NCBI RefSeq assembly: GCF_009846745.1
Contig: NZ_AQPF01000018.1
Coordinates: forward strand, 4,674 to 68,673
DNA length: 64,000 bases
Direction of reading: 5' to 3'
Origin: Alloalcanivorax xiamenensis
Lineage (GTDB): Bacteria > Pseudomonadota > Gammaproteobacteria > Pseudomonadales > Alcanivoracaceae
Part shown: piece by piece, positions 36,286-45,100 of the stretch
Layout of the letters: every line of letters begins with the position of its first letter
How positions within the stretch are numbered: the stretch's first letter is position 1
Notes under the pieces: generated by a model
What the model saw: only the letters and a program-made list of their open reading frames with translations
What the model was told of the DNA's origin: nothing
The model's database searches: none
Position numbers and translations under genes: made by a program

Positions 36286-36555
36286 ATGATTGCCCGTCAA
36301 GTGGTGGTGCGTGGCCGTGTTCAGGGCGTGTATTTTCGTGCCAGCACCTGTGATGAAGCCCGCCAGCGCGGCGTGGTGGGCTGGGTCCGCAATCTGGACG
36401 ATGGCGGTGTGGAAGCCTGGCTGGAGGGCAGCGAGGAAGCGGTCAGTGCCTTGTTGGCCTGGATGCGCCGCGGCCCGACCCGGGCGCGGGTCACTGAAGT
36501 GACGCAAACCGAACGCAGCCCGAAAGGCTACGAGGACTTCGAGGTATCCCGGTGA
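36286..36555 (+). CDS. acyP: Acylphosphatase
   Basis: 89 residues, normal for the family. The catalytic Arg lies in GRVQGVYFR and the catalytic Asn in GWVRNLDDG. It hydrolyses acyl phosphates in the cytoplasm. The stop overlaps the hydrolase start by 4 bases. Confidence 0.93.
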   Translation: MIARQVVVRGRVQGVYFRASTCDEARQRGVVGWVRNLDDGGVEAWLEGSEEAVSALLAWMRRGPTRARVTEVTQTERSPKGYEDFEVSR

Positions 36556-37427
36556 AACGAGTTGAACTGGTGAACGGCGATCTGCGTTTTCCGGCGTTGC
36601 TGGCCGGTGATGGCGAGCCGGTATTGTTGCTGCATGGTTTTCCGGATACCCATGAGAACTGGGCGGATATCATGGAGCGGCTGGCAGGCGCCGGTTATAC
36701 CGCCGTGGCCCCGGCATTGCGCGGCTATGCGCCGTCCTGTCAGCCCGGCAGCGGTGACTATGCGCTGACCGCCGCGTTGGAGGATCTGATGGCCTTCACC
36801 GACCAGTTGGGCGGACGCCTGCACCTGGTCGGCCATGATTGGGGGGCGGTGCTGGGCTACCTGGCCTGTGCCCGTTACCCGGAAACCTTCAGCTCTTTTT
36901 CCGCGCTGGCGATCCCGCCTTTGAAGCGCTTGCCCCAGGCGCTGTTGCGGGTGCCGGAGCAGTTGGGCTTGAGCGCCTATATTCCGTTTTTCCAACTGCC
37001 ATTGGCGGCGGAGACCTGGCTCAACCGCAACGATCTGGACGGTGTCGCCACGCTGTGGCGGCGCTGGTCGCCGGGCTGGGAAGGGGGACGGTATCTGGAA
37101 CAGGCCAAGCACACTCTGGCCCAGCCCGGCGTCCTGGCCGCTGCCTTGGGCTGGTACCGGCACTTGCCCCGGCTATGGCGGCGGGACCTGCGTCAGGCCA
37201 GCAAAACACTGCTGGGAGAAACCCGGGTACCGACTCAGGTTCTACTGGGCGAAAGCGACGGCTGCATGAGCCCGCGCCTGTTGGACCACACCATATACCC
37301 CGCCGATTTTCCCGAGGGCTTGTACGCTCATACCGTGGAGAACGCCGGCCATTTCCTGCACCTGCAACAACCGGACGCCGTGGCGGAGCTTTTGGTGGAG
37401 CACATTCGCAGAGAAGAAGGCAGTTAG
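36552..37427 (+). CDS. alpha/beta hydrolase, epoxide hydrolase/dehalogenase-like
   Basis: 291 residues. Oxyanion motif LLLHGFPDTHENW, Asp nucleophile in VGHDWGAVLGY, acidic residue in GESDGC and catalytic His in NAGHFLHLQ. An Asp nucleophile points to epoxide hydrolase, fluoroacetate or haloalkane dehalogenase groups rather than an esterase; the substrate is unknown. Coupled to acyP by a 4-base overlap. The TAG stop (37425-37427) is provided by the left arm of the repeat at 37417. Confidence 0.83.
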   Translation: MKRVELVNGDLRFPALLAGDGEPVLLLHGFPDTHENWADIMERLAGAGYTAVAPALRGYAPSCQPGSGDYALTAALEDLMAFTDQLGGRLHLVGHDWGAVLGYLACARYPETFSSFSALAIPPLKRLPQALLRVPEQLGLSAYIPFFQLPLAAETWLNRNDLDGVATLWRRWSPGWEGGRYLEQAKHTLAQPGVLAAALGWYRHLPRLWRRDLRQASKTLLGETRVPTQVLLGESDGCMSPRLLDHTIYPADFPEGLYAHTVENAGHFLHLQQPDAVAELLVEHIRREEGS

Positions 37428-37631
37428 GAGTGAATAGTGAATAGTTAATAGCGAAAAAAAAAGTGCGGTTCATACGTTTTCTGTGGGAGCTTACCTGCAA
37501 GCGAATATTACTGAAAACTTGGGCAAACTCCATTCGCTTGCAAGCAAGCTTCCCACAGTAGCTAAGGCTCACCTGTTTTGGTTTTTCATTTTTTCACTGT
37601 TAACTATTCACTGTTTACTCTTAACTGCCTT
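37417..37631. repeat. 215-bp heptad-arm element with nested REPIN
   Basis: Left arm 37417-37457: GTTAGGA, GTGAATA, GTGAATA, GTTAATA. Right arm 37591-37631 in reverse: GTTAAGA, GTAAACA, GTGAATA, GTTAACA. Inside, 37481-37506 and 37532-37558 form an inverted REP pair (GCTTGC/GCAAGC stem on the right). The inner right flank shares a TCACCTGTTTT block with the 5979 element. Stop codons of both convergent neighbours lie inside the arms. Confidence 0.85.
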
Positions 37632-38908
37632 GTCGGTTGTCCACTACTCTTGTCAATGCACCAGCAGGCGTGGGTGCCGCCGATGGGGATGCCGCCGACC
37701 CAGCGTACCGGTGGACGGCTGTCCAGCCAGTTACGGTAGCCACTAAGCACACCATGGCCGGCATGGGTGACATCCAGCAGGCCCTCATCCCAGGAATGCC
37801 CCGGCGTGCGCTGGTATTCCAGCAGCGCGCGTTCGCCTTCCAGCAGGGGTTTTAAAACCCAACGGAACATTTGTGGAGATAAATAGGGAAGAGGTTCACG
37901 CTCCTCCTGCAAGGCGTGATACAGCCCGCGCACGGAAATCGGGCCCCGTTCCGCCACCAGTTGAGCCGCCAGTTGTTCGCTCAGTCCCAGGCCAGTGGCC
38001 GGGTCCGGCAGTTCCAACAGGTGACGGCGCAGCGCCCGGCCGAGCATGGGCAACGCCGAGGTAGTGTGCCGGGACAGGCGGTAAAGCGCTTCGGGGTGGT
38101 TGGCGGTCACCGCGTGCCAGGCCGCTTCGCCCAGCGATAATTGCGCGGTATTGACGGTGTACCGTCGTCGCCACAACCAGTTGAGGACAAAGGGCGCCAG
38201 TTGGGTAAGACAGCGGAAACGCTTGACCCCCGGCACTGATTCCACCGCGATCAATTGCAGCGGACCGCCATGGGGATTATGGCTGAACTGGTGCAACAGC
38301 CGGGCCAGAATCAGTTGGTCCTGACTGTCGTGCTGGAACCACAATACCACGCGCCGTCCGCGCGCGACTTGCGCCAGCCGGTCCTGAATCTCTTGCTGCT
38401 CCCGTGCCACCCGTTGCCAGTCCTGTTGCCGCAGATTGGCCAGAAAGCGGCTGCGCCGCTGCCGGAACAGCGGTATCGGTTCGTTACGCAGGGGGCCGAG
38501 ACTGTACGGGTCCGCCAGGCTCACTATTTCACCGACGAAGCCGGCTTCACGTAGACGTGGGGTCAGGTCCATGGCGCCGCACAGATGCAGAGTGGCCTCA
38601 TCGCCGTCGGGGCTGAGGCCGTACAGCGGTTGGCTGTGTTCCAGCTCGCGAATGTGGTGGCTCTGCGAGGCCCAGTCCGCGAAACCCTGTTCTCGAGCGA
38701 TGGCGCGCCGGGCATCGGCCAGGGTGAAGGGTTGACGTTGTACACGGCGTCGCGCGGCCAGCCTCAACACCGCCGGGGTGTGATGTCGGCGCGCTCCGCG
38801 AAGCAGATTGCAGGCACGGCGTTCCTGTCTTTCCAGCGTTAGATGGCCGTGTACAAAGGGGCTGGATGGAGCGGGTACTGCGGAAGACATGTCATGGTCC
38901 CTGGACAT
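37604..38908 (-). CDS. DUF1835 domain-containing protein
   Basis: 434 residues. After an N-terminal helical region (about 1-95), the DUF1835 core appears as LHLCGAMDLTPRLREAGFVGEIVSLADPYSLGPL-type (HLCGAMDLTPRLR; IVSLADPYSLGPL), followed by RVVLWFQHDSQDQLILARLL and a C-terminal helical part. Function unknown. The last residues QLRVNSE and the TAG stop are encoded by the repeat arm at 37591-37631, so the C-terminus may have been changed by element insertion. ATG 38908 is used; ATG 38890 is possible. Confidence 0.8.
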   Translation of the reverse strand: MSRDHDMSSAVPAPSSPFVHGHLTLERQERRACNLLRGARRHHTPAVLRLAARRRVQRQPFTLADARRAIAREQGFADWASQSHHIRELEHSQPLYGLSPDGDEATLHLCGAMDLTPRLREAGFVGEIVSLADPYSLGPLRNEPIPLFRQRRSRFLANLRQQDWQRVAREQQEIQDRLAQVARGRRVVLWFQHDSQDQLILARLLHQFSHNPHGGPLQLIAVESVPGVKRFRCLTQLAPFVLNWLWRRRYTVNTAQLSLGEAAWHAVTANHPEALYRLSRHTTSALPMLGRALRRHLLELPDPATGLGLSEQLAAQLVAERGPISVRGLYHALQEEREPLPYLSPQMFRWVLKPLLEGERALLEYQRTPGHSWDEGLLDVTHAGHGVLSGYRNWLDSRPPVRWVGGIPIGGTHACWCIDKSSGQPTRQLRVNSE

Positions 38909-39071
38909 TCTTCAAACCGGTTCCTCCACCATAAATCGGTGAGGGAAACGGTCAATATGCATACCGGCGGGAACGGCCAGGTTTTCATAAGTTTTACCAA
39001 TCAAATAACACAGACACGCCGATTCGCCTTTGGCTCGCTAGCTCAGCCTTGCGGACATGATTTCGCACCGT

Positions 39072-39141
39072 ATTCGCTGCCGAGGCAGCTTCCCACAGCG
39101 GCTTCGTGGTCCCTCTGTGGGAAGCTGGCTTGCCAGCGAAT
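39072..39141. repeat. Hybrid REPIN-like pair
   Basis: Left unit 39072-39098 has a GCTGCC/GGCAGC-type stem with a CGAGG loop variant; right unit 39115-39141 has a GCTGGC/GCCAGC stem. The two halves belong to different stem classes. It sits downstream of the esterase gene (ends 39173) in the 264-base gap before the DUF1835 gene; the remainder of that gap (38909-39071) probably holds the DUF1835 promoter, but none could be fixed. Confidence 0.7.
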
Positions 39142-39172
39142 CATGGGGCACCACCGGCTCACGAACCGCGAT

Positions 39173-40150
39173 TCAAGTTCGGGGCATCCGGCCCAGGAAT
39201 TCACCGATACACCGATAGGTTTCCTCGCACGCCTCCGGCACCAGATCCTCCAGATTCAGGTAAGCGTGAATCATGTCGGGAAAATGTACGTGCTGGTGAG
39301 GGACGCCGACTTGATCCAGACGATCGCGGTAGCGCAGGCCCTCATCACGCAGCGGGCACAGGCCGGCGGTGATCACCAGGGTCTCCGGCATGCCCGCGCC
39401 CATGGGCATGTACAGCGGAGAATGGGCGCGCCGGTCCTCGCCGTGCTGGAAGTAATGGTCCAAATACCATTCAATACGTGGTGTTTCCAACAAATAGCCG
39501 TGGCTGTTTTCCGTCAATGATGGCTGTTCCAGGGTGTAATCCAGGCTCGGGTAGATCAGTACCTGTCGTTGCGGGCGATGTTCGGTGTCGTCCTGCAACA
39601 GGGCGGAAATCGTGGCGGCCAAAGCGCCGCCGCCGGAGTCGCCGGCCAGCGTCAGCCACCGCTGTACCGGATAACCTTCCCGGGACAGCAGCGGGTAGAG
39701 TCCGCGTGTCACCGCCAGGCAGTCCTCCAGACCCGCCGGGTAGGGGTGTTCCGGCGCCCGCCGGTACTCCACCGACAGCAGCAGGTGCCCGCTGGCCTCG
39801 GCCAGTTTGCGGCAGATCGGATCGTACACCTGGATACTGCCGGCCATGTGCCCACCACCGTGAAAAAACAAACACACCGGCTTGCGCTGGCCCGGTGCCG
39901 GATCGTAGGCGCGTACCGTGATGGCGTGCCCGTCCGCGTCCACAACCAGATCGCGCACTTCGGCGATGTCGGGAATATCCGTGACCAGCGTTTCGGTCAT
40001 CCCCGCCAGGCTGTCGCGCACCATGGCGGGAGTGGCGTCGATGCCTTTGCGGCGTTGTTCCTCGAGCAGGTGGTTGAGCCGGGTGAGCCAGGGCAACAGA
40101 CTGGGGTGGAGAGTCTTGCTCAGCATGCCTCTCAACATTCCTCTCAGCAT
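39173..40150 (-). CDS. alpha/beta hydrolase, hormone-sensitive lipase (HSL) type esterase
   Basis: 325 residues. HSL-family motifs: oxyanion FFHGGGHMAGS, nucleophile in GDSGGGALAA, YRRAPEHPYPAGLEDC, and C-terminal DMIHAYLNL with the His. Carboxylesterase for short acyl esters. Three in-frame ATGs at 40150, 40138 and 40126 lie in a 12-base tandem repeat (MLRG, MLRG, MLSK); the true start is uncertain. Last gene of the acyl-CoA ligase/MaoC operon, with a 7-base overlap if 40150 is used. Confidence 0.88.
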   Translation of the reverse strand: MLRGMLRGMLSKTLHPSLLPWLTRLNHLLEEQRRKGIDATPAMVRDSLAGMTETLVTDIPDIAEVRDLVVDADGHAITVRAYDPAPGQRKPVCLFFHGGGHMAGSIQVYDPICRKLAEASGHLLLSVEYRRAPEHPYPAGLEDCLAVTRGLYPLLSREGYPVQRWLTLAGDSGGGALAATISALLQDDTEHRPQRQVLIYPSLDYTLEQPSLTENSHGYLLETPRIEWYLDHYFQHGEDRRAHSPLYMPMGAGMPETLVITAGLCPLRDEGLRYRDRLDQVGVPHQHVHFPDMIHAYLNLEDLVPEACEETYRCIGEFLGRMPRT

Positions 40151-40527
40151 TGAAACAGCACCAGGGCTTCACCGGAACAGATCATCCGGCCATCGGCGCC
40201 GGTGCATTCGGTGGCCAGATTGACCAGCGCCTTATCGGCGCGCAGACGGGTCACGGTGACTTTGGCGGTGATCGCCTCGCCCACATCCGCGTCCTGTTCG
40301 AAGTGCAGGCTCTGCTTGAGATAGTTGGTGCCGTGGCCGGGCAGTTCCTCGCCGAGCAGATAGGAAAACAGACCGGCAATGAGCGGTTCCGGCACGGTGG
40401 CGCACCGGGCCTCCGGGAAGTCGACCAGCGCGCACCAGCGGTTCAGGTCCGCGGCGCTGAACTGACGGGAAACGGTGGCCTGGTCGCCGACCTTGAGGGC
40501 GTGAAAACGGGGCAGAGTCTCGCTCAC
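40144..40527 (-). CDS. MaoC-like hydratase subunit lacking catalytic motif
   Basis: 127-residue hotdog-fold protein. The region VPEPLIAGLFSYLLGEELPG and TNYLKQSLHF match MaoC hydratases, but the usual D-x-NPIH catalytic loop is replaced by ALVDFPEARCAT. It overlaps the next MaoC gene, which does carry the loop, by 4 bases. This suggests a structural subunit of a heterodimeric hydratase, by analogy with actinobacterial HadAB/ChsH pairs. Confidence 0.78.
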   Translation of the reverse strand: MSETLPRFHALKVGDQATVSRQFSAADLNRWCALVDFPEARCATVPEPLIAGLFSYLLGEELPGHGTNYLKQSLHFEQDADVGEAITAKVTVTRLRADKALVNLATECTGADGRMICSGEALVLFQC

Positions 40528-40910
40528 GGGGTGTTCTCCTCGGCGCTGTGAATACGGGCGAGGCCTTCCAGGCAGACGCTGCCATCGGCCTTGATCACGC
40601 GGGTGGTGAACAGATCGTCCTGTTGCCGCGCCTCGACGATCATCGTCAACTCTTCGCCGGCATAGGCGGGGGCGGGGAACATCAGTTCCTGCATGGACAG
40701 GGTGGCGCCGGGCCAGGACCGGGCGATCAGCGCGCGCAGATGGGAAAACAACAGCATGCCATGGGACACGGTGGCGCCGAAGCGGGTCACCGAGGCGTAC
40801 TGGGGGTCCACGTGAATAGGATTGTGATCGCCGCTGATCCCGGCGAAGTGATCAAAGTCCTGTTGGGACAAGGTCACGGCCTGCTCCAGCCGTGCTTTAT
40901 TCAGCGCCAT
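40524..40910 (-). CDS. MaoC family (R)-enoyl-CoA hydratase subunit
   Basis: 128 residues with the active-site loop FAGISGDHNPIHVDPQYA (catalytic Asp/His) and VSHGMLLFSHL. Adds water to enoyl thioesters. It probably pairs with the motif-less MaoC gene downstream. The start lies within the end of the acyl-CoA ligase gene (14-base overlap). Confidence 0.85.
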   Translation of the reverse strand: MALNKARLEQAVTLSQQDFDHFAGISGDHNPIHVDPQYASVTRFGATVSHGMLLFSHLRALIARSWPGATLSMQELMFPAPAYAGEELTMIVEARQQDDLFTTRVIKADGSVCLEGLARIHSAEENTP

Positions 40911-42414
40911 TGCGCAACTCCTGTTTGGTGACTTTGCCCAGGGCGTTACGGGGCAGTGCCTCCAGGCACTGGAAAACCTTGGGAACCTTGTAGCCGGCCA
41001 GCCGTTCGCGGCAGTGGGCGCGCAAGGCGTCCTCGTCGACGTTGCTGTCCGGACGCGGTACGTAGCAGGCCTTGCCCACTTCGCCCCAGCGCTGGTCGGC
41101 GATGCCCACCACCGCTACCTCGGCGATGGCCGGATGTTGCTCAAGTGCTTTTTCCACCTCGGCGGGATAGACGTTTTCGCCACCGGAGATGTACATGTCC
41201 TTCCAGCGATCGACGATGTAATAGAAGCCGTCCTCGTCGCGCCGGGCGACGTCGCCGCTGTGCAGCCAGCCGTCGGCTTCGATGGCTTCGGCGGTGGCGT
41301 CGGGCCGGTTCCAGTAACCCGGCGTGATGTTGGGGCCGCGGATCAGCAGTTCGCCGGCTTCGCCGTCGGGCACGTCACGGCCGTCGCGGTCGACGATGCG
41401 GACTTCGGTAAGCAATTGCGGACGGCCCACGGAGCCGATTTTCTCAATCACTTTGTCTTCGTCGAGCAAAAACACGGTGGGCCCGGTTTCGGTCATGCCC
41501 ATGCCGGTGCGCACATGAATACCCTGATCCACATAACGCTGTGCCACGGGCAGGGACAGCGGGGCGCCGCCGCAACCCCAGGAACGCACCCGGCGCAGCC
41601 GCTCGCCGCTGAATCCCGGCTGCTCCAGCAGCGCCTGGTATACCGCCGGTACGCCGAAGAAAATCGTCGCCCGCTGTTCCAGTACGTCGAGTGCCTGTCG
41701 CGGCTCGAAATTGCGCGCCACCAGCACGGCGCCGCCGACAAAAAACACGGCGCTGGAATAGAGATTGATGCCGGCGGTGTGGAACAGCGGCAGCACGTTC
41801 AGCAATACATCCTCGCCGGTGAGATTCACCGCCAGGCCGATGTTCAGGTAATTGGCCAGCATCATGCGAAACGTCTGCACCACGCCCTTGGGCCGGCCGG
41901 TGGTGCCGGAGGTGTAGAGCAGGTACCAGGGCGTGTCCGGACTCTTTTCCGGGTGCGCGCTGAGATCCGGGGCCACCTGTTGAAGATCCTGGTGATAGTG
42001 GCGTTCCGAGCCGACCGGCTGATCCAGCGCCACCAGCGTCAGGTCGCTGAAAACGTTTCCCAAGGCGCGGGCCGCGTCGGCCAGTTCGTCACCGAAGATC
42101 AAGGCCCCGGGTTGGCAGTCTTCCATCAGAACTTCCAGTTCCGGCACCGCCAGGCGCCAGTTCAGCGGCACCAGAATCAGGCCGGCCTTGGCGCAGCCGA
42201 ACAGCATGGCGAAGAACTCCGCGCGGCTGTGACCGAGCCAGGCGAGCCGGTCGCCTTCCCGCAGTCCCCAATGCTCACGGGCCGCCGCCGCCAGCCGCGC
42301 GGCCCGCTCGTTGAGTCGAGCATAGTCGTAGCGTTCGCCGTCGTGCAGATCTTCCAATGCCAGCCGGTCCGGGGTTACCCGGGCGCGTTGGGCCAGCAGG
42401 TCGAACATTTCCAT
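40897..42414 (-). CDS. Acyl-CoA ligase (ANL superfamily)
   Basis: 505 residues. P-loop YTSGTTGRPKGVV (about 160-172), GMTETGPTVFLLD, hinge region and A8 motif ISGGENVYPAEVE, and the catalytic Lys in LGKVTKQEL near the end. Activates a carboxylic acid with ATP and CoA; medium or long-chain fatty acid is likely but not determinable. First gene of the four-gene operon with two MaoC proteins and an esterase, suggesting degradation of an ester-derived acid. Confidence 0.9.
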   Translation of the reverse strand: MEMFDLLAQRARVTPDRLALEDLHDGERYDYARLNERAARLAAAAREHWGLREGDRLAWLGHSRAEFFAMLFGCAKAGLILVPLNWRLAVPELEVLMEDCQPGALIFGDELADAARALGNVFSDLTLVALDQPVGSERHYHQDLQQVAPDLSAHPEKSPDTPWYLLYTSGTTGRPKGVVQTFRMMLANYLNIGLAVNLTGEDVLLNVLPLFHTAGINLYSSAVFFVGGAVLVARNFEPRQALDVLEQRATIFFGVPAVYQALLEQPGFSGERLRRVRSWGCGGAPLSLPVAQRYVDQGIHVRTGMGMTETGPTVFLLDEDKVIEKIGSVGRPQLLTEVRIVDRDGRDVPDGEAGELLIRGPNITPGYWNRPDATAEAIEADGWLHSGDVARRDEDGFYYIVDRWKDMYISGGENVYPAEVEKALEQHPAIAEVAVVGIADQRWGEVGKACYVPRPDSNVDEDALRAHCRERLAGYKVPKVFQCLEALPRNALGKVTKQELRNGAE

Positions 42415-42483
42415 TGATGCCTCCGGTTTCTTGTTCCATGGGCGCGGGGCCGTCCACTGGCCGGATCCCCGCTCCCACCTTTT

Positions 42484-44955
42484 TTACGGGTTCAGTTCCG
42501 ACCAGCTGAAGCGGGTGACGCGGTTGCTGATCAGTGAGAACACGAATACCGAGCCGTCACCCACGGCCACCTGTTCGGCGTCGAACAGCCCGCCCGGACG
42601 GCTGCCGAGCGAGCGGTCCAGCCAGTGGCCGAGATAGTTCGGGCGAATCACACCGTTGCCGTCCGGGGTGCTGTCGTCCGGGTTGGCCCAGGCTCGCGCC
42701 ACCATGTTGAAACCATCGGCCACCAGCAGGCTGTCCTGCTGCGCGTCGTAGGCCAGGCCGGCGGGCAGGAACAGCCGATCCGCTTCCAGGTTTTCCGGAT
42801 GGTCGTAGGTGCCGCCACCGACACCCACCTGCCCGAGCAGGCCGCCGTTGGCCGGCGACAGGGCCTGGATCCGCTGGTTGCGCCGGTCGGTGACGTAGAT
42901 ACGGTCGGACAGAGCCAGCACGCTGCCGATCTGATCGAAGGTGCCGGGCGCGCCCTGTTCGAAGAACGCCGGGCCGAGACTCCAGCTATCACCCAGGTCA
43001 CTGCCTTTGCTGCTGTCGACGCCACCGGCGTACCAGATCCGGTTCAACGTGCTGCTGCTGCTGTCATAGTCGAACCGCCAGGCGTAGTTGGCGAAACTGG
43101 TGAGGTACAACTCATGCTGGTCGCCGCCGCCGCGTACCGAGATCGATACCGGGTAGTTGATGTTGCTGGAGGTCAGAGCGATGCGCGGCGCCGACAGGCC
43201 GCCGGTGCGATAGCTGAGATTGAACAGCTCTTCCAGGTTGCCGTCGGCGTCGTAAATACGAACGCTGGCGTCGCCGGTGTAGGGCCAGGGCAGGGTGGCA
43301 TCGGCGCCGACCAGAACGGCCACCATTTCGCCGTGGTTGCTGTCGTTGAAGGTGGCGATACCGGTGACCCCGTAGCTGATATTGGTGCCGGGGAAACGGC
43401 CCAGGAAGTTGCCGCTGCCGTCGTACATATTGATGCGGGTATTGGGCGTGTCGCTGACCAGCAGGCGGTTCTTGCCGCCGAGCCATGCCATGCCGCTGGC
43501 GGAGTGCAGTTGTCCGGCGAGGGTGCGCGGGTGACCCCAGAATTCGTGGGTGGTCTCACCGCCGACGCCGGCGGAAACGGAACAGCGCAGCAGCGTGGTG
43601 CCGCTGGAATTGGTCCAGCATTTCTTGATGCGGTTATTGCCGGCGTCGCTGACCAGGTGTACGCGGGCGTTGCTGTAGTAGGCGCCCCAGGACCAGATGT
43701 TTTCCCGATGGAAATTGCCGTTGGCATCGATCACCGGCACCAGATCGTTGGGCAACTGGAACGCGGCATCTTCATTGGCGGCGGTGGTGGGGGCACGCAT
43801 CTCCACCTGATGGATACCAAGATGGCCGTAGACCCAGGTGGCCTGGGCGTCGGCGCTGCCGCTGCCGCGGTACTTCACCGGGTTGGCGTCGGTGGTGGCC
43901 GCCAGGTTGGGGAAGCGCAGGATGCGACCGTTGTAGGTATCCGCCACGTACAGGTTGCCCTGCAGGTCGGTGCGCACGCCACGGGGGCGTTTCAGATGAT
44001 CGGCATTGCCGTCGTCGTCACGGATGCGTCCGAGCATATCGTCCAGCGTCAATTGCCCGGTGGCGGTATCGACGCGGAAAATCTTGATGCGATTGTTGCC
44101 GTTGTCGGCCACGTAGAGATAGGTAGCGCCGTTGTCCGGTGACTGGTAGTAGGTCATGCCCTGGGGAATACGGAAGCCGTCGCGTTTTTCCGGTTCACCG
44201 GCGTAGTCGTCGTAGTGGGTGGAATCGGTGCCGTAGTTTTTATCGACGCCGCGCAGGATCGGCCCGGCGCCGACGTACTGGCCGCTGCCATCCTGCCAGC
44301 CGACGGTCTGGATCAGGCTGACCTGGTAGTTATTGTCCGGGTCGATGCTGAACGCCTTGATGCGATGGTTGAATTCATCGGAGACGTAGATGAACCCTTG
44401 CGGCGTGATCGTCATGTTGCGCGGCAGATACAGATCCTCGCCGCCACCGTGGCCGGGCTGGCCGATGGAGGTGACGTATTCGAAATTATCGGCGCTGCCG
44501 GCGACGGTGCGGAAAAAATGCACCTGCTGACGGCCCACGTCGTTGACGTAAAGACCGGCCAGACGATCGTCATCCGCTTCGCTTTTCGACAGAAAGGCGA
44601 TACCCAGTGGCGCGCGGATATCCGGAACGGCACTGGCCGGGCTGTCCGTCGCCAGGGTCTGGTCGGCGTCGTCGAGGGTGCCGATGGCGGCGCCGTTGAG
44701 ATTGAGCACGCGGATCTTGTAGTCGCCCATATCCGCCACGTAGACGCGGGTCTGGGCGGCGCCGAGGGCGACGGTGTCGCGATCATAGGTGACGGTGGTG
44801 GGCGTGTTGAATTGATAGCGTTGATGCGCGGGCTCGCTGCTCAACTCCGCCGAACGGTCCTCGTCGGCGAAGGTCTGGAAGGCGCTGGCCGACAGCGGCA
44901 GGGCGCTGATCAGCGCGGCCTGGCCAAGCCGGTATAGCAGGGTGTTTCTGATCAT
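42484..44955 (-). CDS. Secreted NHL-repeat beta-propeller protein
   Basis: 823 residues. Signal peptide MIRNTLLYRLGQAALISALPLSASA. The mature protein has many NHL-like repeats, e.g. VYVADMGDYKIRVLNLNG, FIYVSDEFNHRIKAF, YLYVADNGNNRIKIFRV, NLYVADTYNGRILRFPN and LLVADGFNMVARAW. It is probably one or two beta-propellers in the periplasm or outside the cell. AGGAG precedes ATG 44955, which is preferred over the longer frame to 45180. No catalytic motif is seen; function unknown. Confidence 0.78.
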   Translation of the reverse strand: MIRNTLLYRLGQAALISALPLSASAFQTFADEDRSAELSSEPAHQRYQFNTPTTVTYDRDTVALGAAQTRVYVADMGDYKIRVLNLNGAAIGTLDDADQTLATDSPASAVPDIRAPLGIAFLSKSEADDDRLAGLYVNDVGRQQVHFFRTVAGSADNFEYVTSIGQPGHGGGEDLYLPRNMTITPQGFIYVSDEFNHRIKAFSIDPDNNYQVSLIQTVGWQDGSGQYVGAGPILRGVDKNYGTDSTHYDDYAGEPEKRDGFRIPQGMTYYQSPDNGATYLYVADNGNNRIKIFRVDTATGQLTLDDMLGRIRDDDGNADHLKRPRGVRTDLQGNLYVADTYNGRILRFPNLAATTDANPVKYRGSGSADAQATWVYGHLGIHQVEMRAPTTAANEDAAFQLPNDLVPVIDANGNFHRENIWSWGAYYSNARVHLVSDAGNNRIKKCWTNSSGTTLLRCSVSAGVGGETTHEFWGHPRTLAGQLHSASGMAWLGGKNRLLVSDTPNTRINMYDGSGNFLGRFPGTNISYGVTGIATFNDSNHGEMVAVLVGADATLPWPYTGDASVRIYDADGNLEELFNLSYRTGGLSAPRIALTSSNINYPVSISVRGGGDQHELYLTSFANYAWRFDYDSSSSTLNRIWYAGGVDSSKGSDLGDSWSLGPAFFEQGAPGTFDQIGSVLALSDRIYVTDRRNQRIQALSPANGGLLGQVGVGGGTYDHPENLEADRLFLPAGLAYDAQQDSLLVADGFNMVARAWANPDDSTPDGNGVIRPNYLGHWLDRSLGSRPGGLFDAEQVAVGDGSVFVFSLISNRVTRFSWSELNP

Positions 44956-45100
44956 TGTGGTTCTCCTGATTGTTGTTGTTATGCCCTGATGGAGCCCGTG
45001 AACGGGCTTGCTCTTGCTGCTTGGGCGGTTGCGCCGGAAAAGAAGGGTGTTCCGGCGGTTCGCTCTCCCGTTTGATTCGCTGCGCTTCGGTGTTTCCGTA

